A stretch of DNA of 64,000 nt, from positions 62,001 through 126,000 of the forward strand of contig NZ_BMQT01000012.1 of NCBI RefSeq assembly GCF_014648255.1, given 5' to 3'. The notes below the pieces were generated by a model. The model was not told the DNA's origin, searched no databases, and saw only the letters and a list, made by a program, of their open reading frames with translations. Source of the stretch: Nocardioides albus (GTDB taxonomy: Bacteria; Actinomycetota; Actinomycetes; Propionibacteriales; Nocardioidaceae). A program made the translations under genes and the position numbers. Of this stretch, positions 1 to 8,334 are shown in pieces (position 1 is the first letter of the stretch; every line of letters begins with the position of its first letter).

Positions 1-1
1 G

Positions 2-145
2 CACTGGGGCAAGATGCACACGCTCTCCGCGGCTGACCTGGCCGAACGCTATCCACGGTTCGGCGACTTCGTCGCGCTGCGGGACAAGCTCGACCCGTCT
101 CGTACCTTCGGAAACCCTCACCTGGAGCACATCCTCGGCTCCTGA
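2..145 (+). CDS. C-terminal end of an FAD-linked sugar-lactone oxidase-like protein (partial)
   Basis: Only the last 47 codons are in the window, ending at TGA 143-145. The reading frame gives HWGKMH, then a YPRFGDF segment and an LDPSRTFGNPHL ending. This is the usual C-terminus of the D-arabinono-1,4-lactone oxidase / L-gulonolactone oxidase group, where the His-Trp-Gly-Lys stretch lies near the flavin. The 5' part is outside the window, so length and start cannot be judged. Family assignment rests on this short tail only. Confidence 0.6.
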   Translation, partial: HWGKMHTLSAADLAERYPRFGDFVALRDKLDPSRTFGNPHLEHILGS

Positions 146-172
146 CCCCTGCCGGTCGCGCTCGCGACCAGC

Positions 173-1468
173 TCAGGCAGCGGCCGGCTCCGGTTCGTCC
201 TCGCGCGGGAAGTGGGTCTGCTTGAAACGTACGGCCATCCGGGTCGATGGACCCATGGCGGCCGCGGCGGCGACGACGATGACGGCGATGACGATCCACC
301 CGGCGCCGCTGTAGAAGTCGGGGTGCCAGCCCATGGCGAGGAACGTGAACAGGGCCGGGGCCCAGGCGCCGCCGAGCTGGCGGCCGATGCCGGCGACCCC
401 TTCGTACTCACCCCGTCGTTCGGGGTCCATGAGCTCGGCCTGGAAGGCCCACGAGGCCGACCCGATGGCCAGCTCGGCGCCGGTCACGGCGACGTGGCCG
501 AGCCAGACCAGGAAGATCGTGAGGAACCCGCGGGTGTCGTGGGTGACCAGCGTGATCGCGCACGCGGCGACGAAGAACGCGCTGCTCCACCACACCCGGC
601 GCAACGCGTCGCGGACGTTGCGGACGCCCTTCGAGGTGTAGGCCGGGAGGATGATGCACAGCACCGTGTTGGTCGCGAAGAGCCAGGCCAGGAGCCAGCG
701 CGGCGAGTCGGTGTATTCGACCAGCCACAGCGGGATCACGGTGTGCAGCAGCACCTGGTTGGACCACAGCGTGCCGGTGAAGGTCGTCACCAGGAGCCAG
801 CCGACGTTGCGCAGCGCACCCGGGCCCGGCAGCTTCTGGACGATCTCGCCCGCCGCGCGGCGCTCCTCGTGGGGAGCCATCGGCAGCCGGGTGATCCAGA
901 CAGAGTTGGCGAGCCCGATGACCAGCGCGAAGAACGGCACGCCCCACTTGAGGACGGCGTCGGTCTCCAGCGCGAGCGCGATACCGGCGATCAGGGCGCC
1001 GATGGTGAAGCCGAGGTTGAGGCTGGAGTACATGAACGCCTGGGTCTCGACCCGCTCCTTGTCGGGGAGGACGTCGAGGACGTACGCATTCCGGCCGGCG
1101 CCGCCAGCATTGTTGACCACCTCGAAGACGACGATGACGCCCAGGTAGGCCCAGAAACCGTGGATGAACGGCATCAGCGCGAACATCGACGCGCTCAGCG
1201 CGGCGCTGATCGCCCAGACCCGCTTCGGGCCGATGAAGTCGGCCAGCTTGCCCATCGGGTAGGCGGTGAGGAACGACGCGATCCCCGCCACCGTCAGGCC
1301 CACGCCGATCTGCGCCGGGCTCAGACCGACGAACGCGACCAGGTAGAACGCGGCCGCGGTGTTGAACGTCCCGTCCCCCGCCGCGAAGAGCAACGACTGC
1401 GTCGCCAACCGCCGCGACAACGGTGTCGGCGGGATCAAGTTGTTGATGAAGACGGGCAGGGCGGGCAC
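173..1468 (-). CDS. MFS transporter
   Basis: A 431-residue protein with about twelve hydrophobic segments and charged loops, the usual size of a major facilitator family exporter. The loop after the second helix reads GKLADFIGPKRVW, which is the MFS motif A (G-x-L-a-D-x-x-G-x-k-x-x). The C-terminus is short and charged. It starts at a GTG codon with no clear ribosome binding site, so the start is uncertain by a few codons. Substrate cannot be told. It precedes a palindrome-rich gap and is followed upstream by beta-lactamase genes on the same strand. Confidence 0.85.
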   Translation of the reverse strand: MPALPVFINNLIPPTPLSRRLATQSLLFAAGDGTFNTAAAFYLVAFVGLSPAQIGVGLTVAGIASFLTAYPMGKLADFIGPKRVWAISAALSASMFALMPFIHGFWAYLGVIVVFEVVNNAGGAGRNAYVLDVLPDKERVETQAFMYSSLNLGFTIGALIAGIALALETDAVLKWGVPFFALVIGLANSVWITRLPMAPHEERRAAGEIVQKLPGPGALRNVGWLLVTTFTGTLWSNQVLLHTVIPLWLVEYTDSPRWLLAWLFATNTVLCIILPAYTSKGVRNVRDALRRVWWSSAFFVAACAITLVTHDTRGFLTIFLVWLGHVAVTGAELAIGSASWAFQAELMDPERRGEYEGVAGIGRQLGGAWAPALFTFLAMGWHPDFYSGAGWIVIAVIVVAAAAAMGPSTRMAVRFKQTHFPREDEPEPAAA

Positions 1469-1513
1469 CGGCTGATTCCATCACCGCGACCGGGTGGTTG
1501 ACACCTGGTTTTA

Positions 1514-1648
1514 GCCGAGGCGTCACCAGCGTCGGCCGAAACGTCAGGCGCGTCGGCCGAGATGGCACCGTGGTGCCATCTCGGCCGACCGGAGTGACGC
1601 TTCGACCTGCGTACGTGACGCCTCGGCCGACCGCAGTGACGTTTCGGC
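1514..1648. repeat. Palindrome-rich intergenic array (REP-like)
   Basis: This gap between two minus-strand genes holds nested inverted repeats. A perfect 18-bp stem with a 2-nt loop occupies 1552-1589. Around it, GCCGAGGCGTCA (1514-1525) pairs with its complement at 1617-1628, and GCCGAAACGTCA (1535-1546) pairs with 1637-1648. The module GCCGAAACGTCA recurs at 10404-10415, which argues for an interspersed element and not only a terminator. Confidence 0.7.
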
Positions 1649-2572
1649 TCAGGTTCGGCGGGAGGCGAGGGCGTCGACGGCGTCGCGGGCGGTGGCCGCG
1701 ATGGCGAGGTCGACGTCGTTCTGGATCCGGGCGGTGCGGTCGGAGTCGGTGAGTACGGCGATGGCGACGCGTCCACCAGGATGGGTGACGACGGCGATCT
1801 CGTGTCGCAGGGTGAGGAACCCGCCGGTCTTACCGGCGAGGTGGATGTCGTCGGCGAGCAGCTCGGCGGCGAGCCGGTGGGTGAAGACCTGCTTGCCCAT
1901 CGTCTCGCGCAGCATGGCGGTCGCCTCGGGCTTCGCGACCTCGTCACGCCAGACCCGCTCGAGCAGATCGACGCAGACCCGCGGTGAGCCGACGGTGGCG
2001 CGCTCGACGTCGAGAGAGTCGATCACGTGCCGGCCGCCCGGACGGCGACCCTCGACCGCGAGCTGGGTGGCGATAGCGAAGTCGTGGCCGGCGACGCGGG
2101 TGGCGTAGTCGTACATGGGCTGCATCCGGTGGCGTACCCGTAGCCCCTCCACGCCCCACTCGGCGAGCTGCTCGTCGACCTCGCGGGGCGAGACCCGGTC
2201 GAAGAGCGCGTCGGCGGCGGCGTTGTCGCTGAGGCTGAGCATCATCAGCATCAGGTCGGCGACCGAGCAGGTCACGTCGTGCGTGAACGCCGAGAAGCCG
2301 AAGGGCCCGTAGCTCCGCCCGTCGGCGGTCAGCGTCACCTGTGAAACAGGATCGATCTCACCGCGAGCGATCCGGTCGGCGACGACCAGGGCGAGCGGCA
2401 CCTTGGCCACCGATGCCAGCGGCATCTGCCGGTCGACACCTACCCCGACCTCGTGTCCGGTGTCGATGTCGCGGGCCAGAAACGCAACCCTGACCTGAAG
2501 CTCCCGGAAGCGTTCGACCGCGGCCTCGGCGAGGTCGATCAACCCCCGGTCGCTGCCGACCAGCGGACTCAT
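1649..2572 (-). CDS. Serine active-site (penicillin-recognising) protein, BlaB-like
   Basis: A 307-residue protein of the class A beta-lactamase / serine hydrolase fold. SVAK (S54-K57) is the SxxK motif, SDN lies at 115-117 and KTG at about 248-250. No signal peptide is present, so it should stay in the cytoplasm, unlike the exported enzyme at 3584. The ATG overlaps the stop of the upstream LysR gene as ATGA, so the two are translated together. In Streptomyces cacaoi the same pair, blaA (LysR) and blaB (cytosolic penicillin-recognising type), controls a divergent blaL. I infer a sensing or regulatory role; an ordinary beta-lactamase is the alternative. Confidence 0.75.
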   Translation of the reverse strand: MSPLVGSDRGLIDLAEAAVERFRELQVRVAFLARDIDTGHEVGVGVDRQMPLASVAKVPLALVVADRIARGEIDPVSQVTLTADGRSYGPFGFSAFTHDVTCSVADLMLMMLSLSDNAAADALFDRVSPREVDEQLAEWGVEGLRVRHRMQPMYDYATRVAGHDFAIATQLAVEGRRPGGRHVIDSLDVERATVGSPRVCVDLLERVWRDEVAKPEATAMLRETMGKQVFTHRLAAELLADDIHLAGKTGGFLTLRHEIAVVTHPGGRVAIAVLTDSDRTARIQNDVDLAIAATARDAVDALASRRT

Positions 2573-3441
2573 GCGCTCCCCTCCTCGGGCACGCCGACGC
2601 AGGCACCGAGCAAGGCGAGCGACTGCTCCCGAACCGGGCCTGCGGCCAGCTTTGCGGGCAACGGCTGCAGCTCGATCAGCCGATGGCCGCGCGACACCGG
2701 GTCGACGAAGGGTGACCAGCTCAGTCCGTACGTCACCGCCTCGTGCCGTGCGCAGACCATCGTCGCGCGGCCGGCCAGGGTCTCGGCCACCGCGAGCCGG
2801 TGCGGCGTACGGCGCAGGGCGGCCGGCCCGATACCGGCCCTGTCCGCGAGCCGCCGCAGTCGGCCGGCGGGATCGTCGAGGTCTCGCGGGAGGGCCAGCA
2901 GCTGCGTACGTTCCCCGCGTCTGCGGGGTCGCAGCGAGCCCAGCGACACCGGCCGCTGGCTGGCCTCGGGGGCGGCAGGCGGCGTCGCGACACCGAGCGG
3001 AGTGATCCAGGTGGCCGCATCGGGATCGCACGCGTCGACCAGCCAGGCAGCCGACTGCGGCGTCTCCTCGTCGTCGCTCGTGAGGCGGATGTCGACGCCT
3101 TCTGCCTCCAGCAGGGCGACCAACCGGCCGAGCGGAGCGGGGGCGCAGCCGGACGGCACCGCGAGCACGAAACGCTCTCGGTCATGTCGCCGGATGCTGC
3201 GCAGCAGATGGTCGGCCTGGTCGAGGAGATGGCGCGCCCGCGGCAGCAGCGCGTGCCCGGCCGGGGTGAGCGCGATCTGGCGCCGGCTGCGGTCGAGCAG
3301 CTCGACGCCCAGCTCACGCTCGAGGGCGCGCAGGCGACGGCTGAGCAGCGGCTGGTCGACGCCCAGCTCCAGGGCGGCCTCCGAGACGCTCATCTCGTCC
3401 GCCACCGCGGCGAAGCCGCGCAGATGAAGCAGTAGGTCCAC
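2569..3441 (-). CDS. LysR-family regulator, BlaA-like
   Basis: About 290 residues when started at GTG 3439-3441, which places the wing-helix where LysR proteins have it: LRGFAAVADEMSVSEAA, then QPLLSRRLRALERELGVELL. The frame stays open to an ATG at 3522, but that would add an unusual 27-residue head without a ribosome binding site. The C-terminal part is the effector-binding domain and is rather divergent. It is divergent to the beta-lactamase at 3584 and overlaps the BlaB-like gene by 4 bp. By analogy with AmpR and S. cacaoi BlaA it should act on the 3442-3583 gap; no clear T-N11-A pair was picked out. Confidence 0.8.
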   Translation of the reverse strand: MDLLLHLRGFAAVADEMSVSEAALELGVDQPLLSRRLRALERELGVELLDRSRRQIALTPAGHALLPRARHLLDQADHLLRSIRRHDRERFVLAVPSGCAPAPLGRLVALLEAEGVDIRLTSDDEETPQSAAWLVDACDPDAATWITPLGVATPPAAPEASQRPVSLGSLRPRRRGERTQLLALPRDLDDPAGRLRRLADRAGIGPAALRRTPHRLAVAETLAGRATMVCARHEAVTYGLSWSPFVDPVSRGHRLIELQPLPAKLAAGPVREQSLALLGACVGVPEEGSA

Positions 3442-3583
3442 GCGTACAGGATGTCCGATCACCCGTAGCGCGTCCCATGTCACCAGCGCATACGTCCATG
3501 TCGGATCGTCCTTGGACGCCATCGCCGCGGCGGCGGCACGATTCCCGCAGCACCTCAGGAACGCCCTTCAGCAAAGGACTCAC

Positions 3584-4462
3584 ATGACTCACCCGACCCT
3601 CAGCCGCCGCGCCGTCCTCGGCGGAGCCGCGGCCGCAGTCGCCGCGACCGCGACCGTCGCCCGTGGTCCGATGGCGTACGCCGCCGGACGCGGCTCGATC
3701 GCCGCGCTCGAGCAGAAGCACGGGCGTCATCTCGGCGTCTGGGCCAAGAACATGCGGACCGGACGCACCATCGAGCACCGTGCCGAGGAACGATTCCCGA
3801 TGCTGTCGACCTTCAAGACCCTGCTCGGCGCGCAGATCCTGCGCGACCTCCCCGCGCGTACGCTCCAGCAGCGCCTGACCTGGGACGCGAGCGACCTCGT
3901 CGTCAACTCCCCGATCACCTCGCTCACCACGCGCAACGGCCTGACCGTGGCGCAGCTCTGCGAGGCGACCATCACCCGGTCCGACAACACCGCTGCCAAC
4001 GTACTGATGCGTCTCACCGGCGGACCTGCGGGCGTCACCGCCTTCGCCCGGTCCCTCGGCGACCAGGTGAGCCGCCTGGACCGCTGGGAGCCCGACCTCA
4101 ACAGCGCGATCCCGGGCGACCCGCGCGACACCACGTCTCCGCGTGCGATCGCACAGACCTACACCAAGCTGCTCCTCGGCGACGCGCTCGACCGTGCGGA
4201 CCGCGACCAGCTGACCACCTGGATGCTCGCCAACCAGTCGACCGTCACCCGGTTCGGCGCCGGGGTTCCCGCCTCCTGGCGCCTTGCCGACAAGACCGGC
4301 GGCGGCGACTACGCCTCGCGCAACGACGTCGGCGTCACCTGGACTCCCGACGGCGCCCCGATCGTCATCGCCGCGCTGACCCGCTCCGACGACCCTGCCG
4401 CTGCTCCCCTCGACGCGCCGCTCGAGGACATCGCGGCGGTCGTTTGCGCCGAACTCGGCTAG
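3584..4462 (+). CDS. Class A beta-lactamase, Tat-exported
   Basis: A 292-residue precursor. The N-terminus carries the twin-arginine signal SRRAVLG followed by an Ala-rich stretch, with likely cleavage near residue 34. All class A motifs are visible: STFK (S75-K78), SDN (133-135), the omega-loop WEPDLN with the general base E169, and KTG at 237-239. It should hydrolyse beta-lactams outside the membrane. The ATG at 3584 follows a plausible AAAGGA site. The divergent LysR gene and the terminator palindrome 3' of it make it a single-gene, LysR-controlled unit. Full length, no truncation. Confidence 0.93.
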   Translation: MTHPTLSRRAVLGGAAAAVAATATVARGPMAYAAGRGSIAALEQKHGRHLGVWAKNMRTGRTIEHRAEERFPMLSTFKTLLGAQILRDLPARTLQQRLTWDASDLVVNSPITSLTTRNGLTVAQLCEATITRSDNTAANVLMRLTGGPAGVTAFARSLGDQVSRLDRWEPDLNSAIPGDPRDTTSPRAIAQTYTKLLLGDALDRADRDQLTTWMLANQSTVTRFGAGVPASWRLADKTGGGDYASRNDVGVTWTPDGAPIVIAALTRSDDPAAAPLDAPLEDIAAVVCAELG

Positions 4463-4484
4463 CTCTGGGGCGGCGGCGACGAGC

Positions 4485-4555
4485 TGTAACACGTCGTTCG
4501 TAGTACTACTCGCCCTATTGGAACGACCGGATAGTGCTACGAACGACGTGTTACA
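4485..4555. terminator. Bidirectional terminator palindrome, family A copy 1
   Basis: A 71-bp element between convergent genes. The outer 19 bp (4485-4503 and 4537-4555) are perfect inverted repeats; the centre is only partly paired. The same 71-bp element, with complete pairing, is at 32521-32591. Confidence 0.8.
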
Positions 4556-4597
4556 TGTCCCGCGCCGCCCCACCGGCAGAACTCCACTGAGCAGCGA

Positions 4598-5479
4598 TCA
4601 GGTGCCGTAGACCTTCTCCGGCACCGGCGCCTCGCCGAGCAGCTTGCGGAGGGCGGGACCGACGTCGCCGGCATCCCAGCGGGCACCGGCGTCGGCGGAG
4701 GGACCGTGTGCCCAGCCGTTCTCGACGGTGATCGTGGTCCCGTCGATCTCGATGACGCGGCCGGTGATGTCGCGGGCCTCCTCGGAGGCGAGCCAGGCGA
4801 CGACGGGGCTGTTGTCCTCGGGCAGTGCCATGGCGGAGGTGTCGAAGGCGCCCTCGGTCATCCGGGTCTTGGCGACTGGCGCGATGGCGTTGACGGTCAC
4901 GCCGTAGCGGGACATTTCAGCGGCGGCGACCAGGGTGAGCCCGGCGATCCCGGCCTTGGCGGCTGAGTAGGTGCCCTGCCCGATCGAACCCTGGAGGCCC
5001 GCGCCGGAGGAGGTGTTGATGACCCGGGCATCCCGCTGCCGGCCCGCTTTGGACTCGGCCCGCCAGTACGCACCCGCGTGCCGCAGCGTCGCGAAGTGAC
5101 CCTTCAGATGCACCCGGATGACCGCGTCCCACTCCTCCTCGGAGGTGTTGACGAGCATCCGGTCGCGTACGAAACCGGCGTTGTTGACGAGGATGTCCAG
5201 ACCGCCGTACGTCTCGATGGCCTGTCGCACCATCGCCTCGGCCTCCGCGAAGTCCGCCACATCGGCGGCGTTGGCAACCGCCTCCCCACCTGCGGCAACG
5301 ATCTCCTCGACCACCCGCTCCGCGGGCGACTCACCGGTGCCCTCGCCCGCCAGCGAGACGCCGAAGTCGTTGACGACCACCTTCGCGCCATGCCGGGCGA
5401 GCTCGAGCGCGTGCGCCCGGCCGATACCTCGCCCCGCTCCGGTGACGATCGCGATCCGGCCTTCGAGCAGTCGAGCCAT
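4598..5479 (-). CDS. Short-chain dehydrogenase/reductase of the steroid regulon (Rv3548c-like)
   Basis: A 293-residue SDR. Cofactor motif TGAGRGIG at 13-20, NNAG at 99-102, catalytic Ser near 157 and YSAAK with Y171 and K175. The VVNDFG segment resembles the dehydrogenase part of MFE-2-type beta-oxidation enzymes. It is divergent from echA20 across two KstR2-type operators, the same layout as Rv3548c-echA20 in Mycobacterium tuberculosis. It probably oxidises or reduces a hydroxyacyl-CoA from steroid rings C/D; the substrate is not known. ATG at 5479 was preferred over the longer frame because it starts right at the beta-strand before the glycine motif. Confidence 0.85.
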   Translation of the reverse strand: MARLLEGRIAIVTGAGRGIGRAHALELARHGAKVVVNDFGVSLAGEGTGESPAERVVEEIVAAGGEAVANAADVADFAEAEAMVRQAIETYGGLDILVNNAGFVRDRMLVNTSEEEWDAVIRVHLKGHFATLRHAGAYWRAESKAGRQRDARVINTSSGAGLQGSIGQGTYSAAKAGIAGLTLVAAAEMSRYGVTVNAIAPVAKTRMTEGAFDTSAMALPEDNSPVVAWLASEEARDITGRVIEIDGTTITVENGWAHGPSADAGARWDAGDVGPALRKLLGEAPVPEKVYGT

Positions 5480-5511
5480 GGTGGCGTCCCTTTCCAGTCT
5501 TGCGTTCAGAA

Positions 5512-5548
5512 ACCAAGCAACTGCTAGGCTACCAAGCAATCGCTAGGT
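5512..5548. promoter_or_regulatory. Double KstR2-type operator (SDR / echA20 divergent promoter)
   Basis: Two 18-bp near-palindromes lie in tandem, ACCAAGCAACTGCTAGGC (5512-5529) and ACCAAGCAATCGCTAGGT (5531-5548), 19 bp centre to centre. They match the consensus of the other sites in the window and the known KstR2 core CAAG. They lie 12 bp before the echA20 start and 33 bp before the SDR start. This is the only doubled site. Confidence 0.85.
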
Positions 5549-5560
5549 TAGGAACGGACC

Positions 5561-6304
5561 ATGGGCATCTCCACCGAGATCACCGACGAGCAGATCGCCG
5601 TCGTCACGATGAACCACCCCCCGGTCAACGCGCTGCCGGTGAAGGGCTGGTTCGAGGTCGCCGACGCAGTCACGACCGCCGCCCACGACGGCGCCCGAGT
5701 CGTGATCCTGCGCGCCGAGGGCAAGGGCTTCAACGCCGGCGTCGACATCAAGGAGATGCAGCAGATCGAGGGTTTCGACGGCATCCTCGGCGCCAACCGC
5801 GGCTGCTATGCGGCCTTCAAGGCGATCTACGAGTGCCCGGTCCCGGTCGTCGCCGCGGTCAACGGCTTCTGCCTCGGCGGGGGCGTCGGCCTGGTCGGCA
5901 ACGCGGACACGATCGTGGCCAGCGACGATGCCTTCTTCGGCGTACCCGAGGTCGACCGCGGAGCCCTCGGCGCCGCCACCCATCTGAGCCGGCTGGTGCC
6001 ACAGCACATGCTGCGTACGCTCTATTTCACCGCCCAGACCATCACCGCCCAGCGTCTCCACGAGCTCGGATCGGTCCACGCGGTCGTCCCCCGCGACGAC
6101 CTGGACGACAAAGCCCTCGAGGTCGCCCGACAGATCGCGAAGAAGGACCCGCAGGTCATCCGCGCCGCCAAGGCCGCGCTCAACGGGATCGACCCGATCG
6201 ACGTGAACGCCTCCTACCGCTTCGAGCAGGGCTTCACCTACGAGCTCAACCTCGCCGGCGTGGCCGACGAGCGCCGCGACGCCTTCGTCAAGGATGGCCG
6301 ATGA
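5561..6304 (+). CDS. echA20: EchA20-like enoyl-CoA hydratase-family ring hydrolase
   Basis: A 247-residue crotonase-fold protein. GFNAGVD and CLGGGVGL form the CoA and oxyanion-hole motifs. In M. tuberculosis EchA20 hydrolyses steroid ring D of the HIEC-CoA intermediate after HIP side-chain removal. The call rests on the fold plus gene order: divergent SDR, overlapping ipdC downstream (ATGA), and two KstR2 operators in front. The enzyme acts in the cytoplasm. A plain hydratase role cannot be excluded from sequence alone, but this neighbourhood is characteristic. Confidence 0.85.
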   Translation: MGISTEITDEQIAVVTMNHPPVNALPVKGWFEVADAVTTAAHDGARVVILRAEGKGFNAGVDIKEMQQIEGFDGILGANRGCYAAFKAIYECPVPVVAAVNGFCLGGGVGLVGNADTIVASDDAFFGVPEVDRGALGAATHLSRLVPQHMLRTLYFTAQTITAQRLHELGSVHAVVPRDDLDDKALEVARQIAKKDPQVIRAAKAALNGIDPIDVNASYRFEQGFTYELNLAGVADERRDAFVKDGR

Positions 6305-7371
6305 GCACCGCCCCCACCTTCCGTACGCCGCTGACCGAGCTCACCGGTGTCGACCACCCGATCGTGCAGACCGGCATGGGCTGGGTCGCCGGCCCGCGGC
6401 TCGTCTCCGCGACCGCCAACGCCGGCGCGCTGGGCATCCTGGCCTCGGCCACGATGACCCTCGACCAGCTCGAGAAGGCGATCGTCGAGGTCAAGGGCCG
6501 CACCGACAAGCCGTTCGGCGTCAACCTCCGTGCCGACGCCTCGGACGCCCCCGACCGCTGCCGGCTGCTGATCGACCACGGCGTCAAGGTCGCCAGCTTC
6601 GCGCTGGCACCCAAACCCGAGCTGATCAGCACGCTCAAGGAGCACGACGTCGTCGTGATGCCGTCGATCGGCGCGGCCAAGCACGCCAAGAAGGTGGCAG
6701 GCTGGGGCGCCGACATGGTGATGATCCAGGGCGGCGAGGGCGGCGGCCACACCGGCGCGGTCCCCACCACCCTGCTCCTCCCGTCGGTCCTCGACGCCGT
6801 CGACATCCCGGTCGTCGCGGCAGGCGGGTTCTTCGACGGCCGCGGTCTCGCCGCTGCACTCTCCTACGGCGCGGCCGGCATCGGCATGGGCACCCGGTTC
6901 CTGCTGACCGCCGACTCCGCGGTCCCGGAGGACGTACGCCGTCGCTATCTCGACTTCGGGCTCGACGGCACCGTCGTGACCACGAAGGCCGACGGCATGC
7001 CGCACCGCCTGCTCCGCACCGAGTTCATCGACACCCTGGAGAAGGAAGGGGCGACCGCGAAGCTGCTGCGGACGCTCAAGCGCACGCTCCAGTTCAAGGA
7101 GATGTCCGGCTCGAAGTGGTCGACGCTCTTCAAGGACGGCCGCGCGATGGTCCACGGCGGCGACCGGACGTGGGCCGAGGTCGTCCTCGCCGCCAACACC
7201 CCCATGCTCCTCCGGGCCGGCCTCGTCGAGGGCGACACCAACGCCGGCATGCTCTCCAGCGGCCAGGTCGTCGGTCTCCTCGACGACCTCCCCACCTGCG
7301 AGGAGCTGGTCGACCGCATCGTCGCCCAGGCCGCCGACCGCCTCAAATATCTGGACGCGACCCGGACCTGA
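6301..7371 (+). CDS. ipdC: IpdC, FMN-dependent nitronate monooxygenase-like oxidoreductase
   Basis: A 356-residue TIM-barrel flavoprotein of the NMO / enoyl-reductase II family. The N-terminal PIVQTGMGW and the phosphate-binding GGEGGGHTG and AAGGFFDGRG segments are the family landmarks. IpdC is needed for steroid ring C/D breakdown in M. tuberculosis and Rhodococcus and is thought to act on the double bond of a CoA intermediate. The ATG overlaps the echA20 stop by 4 bp, which fixes the start and shows co-translation. Confidence 0.87.
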   Translation: MSTAPTFRTPLTELTGVDHPIVQTGMGWVAGPRLVSATANAGALGILASATMTLDQLEKAIVEVKGRTDKPFGVNLRADASDAPDRCRLLIDHGVKVASFALAPKPELISTLKEHDVVVMPSIGAAKHAKKVAGWGADMVMIQGGEGGGHTGAVPTTLLLPSVLDAVDIPVVAAGGFFDGRGLAAALSYGAAGIGMGTRFLLTADSAVPEDVRRRYLDFGLDGTVVTTKADGMPHRLLRTEFIDTLEKEGATAKLLRTLKRTLQFKEMSGSKWSTLFKDGRAMVHGGDRTWAEVVLAANTPMLLRAGLVEGDTNAGMLSSGQVVGLLDDLPTCEELVDRIVAQAADRLKYLDATRT

Positions 7372-7387
7372 GCCTCAGGGCGATCCC

Positions 7388-7957
7388 ATGACGATCGAGG
7401 TTCGCCCGGCAGAGGTCTTCGACGACGTACGCACCCTTGTCGGCCCCAAGCGCGACGACGCCAGCGTCTGCTGGTGCCTGAGCTACCGGATCCCCTCGAC
7501 GATCAACAACAAGATGCGCGGCCAGGAGCGCGGGGAGTTCGTACGCGACCTGCTCGCCTCCGGCCCGCTCGGCGTGCTTGCCTACGAGGGCGACGAGCCG
7601 GTCGGCTGGGCCGCCGTCGCCCCGCGTGCGGACACCACCTTCGCCCGCAACCGGAAGATCCCCCACGTCGACGACCTGCCGGTGTGGTCCGTGTGGTGCA
7701 TCCGGGTCCGGCCCGGCTACCGCGGCAAGGGCATCTCGCACGCGCTCATCGAGGGTGCCATCGACTTCGCGCGCGACCGCGGCGCCCCGGCCATCGAGGC
7801 CTACCCGCTCGACAACCAGGGCGCCAAGGTCGACCTGACGATGGCGTACGCCGGGATCCGCAAGAACTTCGAGGCCGCGGGCTTCACCTGGGCCGCCGAC
7901 ACCACCTCGGTCCTCTCCGGTCACCCCCGCGTACTGATGCGGCGCGACCTGAGATGA
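7388..7957 (+). CDS. GNAT-family N-acetyltransferase
   Basis: A 189-residue protein with the GNAT acetyl-CoA pyrophosphate loop IRVRPGYRGKGISHAL at about residues 108-123. The N-terminal part has a Cys-Trp-Cys motif (CWCLSY) seen in one actinobacterial GNAT subgroup. It begins 16 bp after ipdC and so probably rides on the KstR2-controlled transcript. No direct link to steroid catabolism is evident, and the substrate is unknown. Confidence 0.8.
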   Translation: MTIEVRPAEVFDDVRTLVGPKRDDASVCWCLSYRIPSTINNKMRGQERGEFVRDLLASGPLGVLAYEGDEPVGWAAVAPRADTTFARNRKIPHVDDLPVWSVWCIRVRPGYRGKGISHALIEGAIDFARDRGAPAIEAYPLDNQGAKVDLTMAYAGIRKNFEAAGFTWAADTTSVLSGHPRVLMRRDLR

Positions 7958-7992
7958 GGCCCGGCTTGGCCCTGATCGGTACAGTGTGAGTC

Positions 7993-8280
7993 GTGAATAC
8001 CGAGACGAGCCGCGTACGCATCGCGCTGGTCGCTCTTTTCACGCTGATGCTCCCGGCGCTGATGAGCGTCGACCCCGAGCAGGCGCTGCTCACCATCGCG
8101 GTCTCGACAGCGCTCGCCGCCGTCGCGGTGGGCTCGCTCCACAACGTTCGCTCGTTCGCCCTGGTCAGGGCACGTTCGACGGTCCGCCCGGACGTCTCCG
8201 ACGGACCCCATCATCTGGCTGCCCGGGTCACCGACCCGGTGTGCTCCCCGCGTCGCCCGCGCGCTCCTGAGCAGTTCTGA
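7993..8280 (+). CDS. Small membrane protein of unknown function
   Basis: A 95-residue frame starting at GTG. Two hydrophobic segments (about residues 9-25 and 31-50) are followed by a basic tail, so it should be a small inner-membrane protein. It sits directly before a YidC paralogue on the same strand. Small membrane proteins of this shape (the DUF6412 type, as far as I recall) often precede YidC-like genes in actinobacteria. No enzymatic motif seen. Confidence 0.6.
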   Translation: MNTETSRVRIALVALFTLMLPALMSVDPEQALLTIAVSTALAAVAVGSLHNVRSFALVRARSTVRPDVSDGPHHLAARVTDPVCSPRRPRAPEQF

Positions 8281-8334
8281 CTCTCGCCACCGGCGAGCCC
8301 GTCAGTCCTACCCACTCAGCTCAGGAGCACACCC

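Noticed and set aside
212..1501. Long plus-strand open frame of 429 codons opposite the MFS gene
   Set aside because: It is the antisense shadow common in GC-rich DNA: very Arg/Asp/Glu-rich, no domain, and the membrane protein on the other strand is clear.
3314..4573. Minus-strand open frame of 419 codons over the beta-lactamase
   Set aside because: The plus-strand frame has a Tat signal and all class A motifs; the antisense product is low-complexity and runs through a terminator palindrome.
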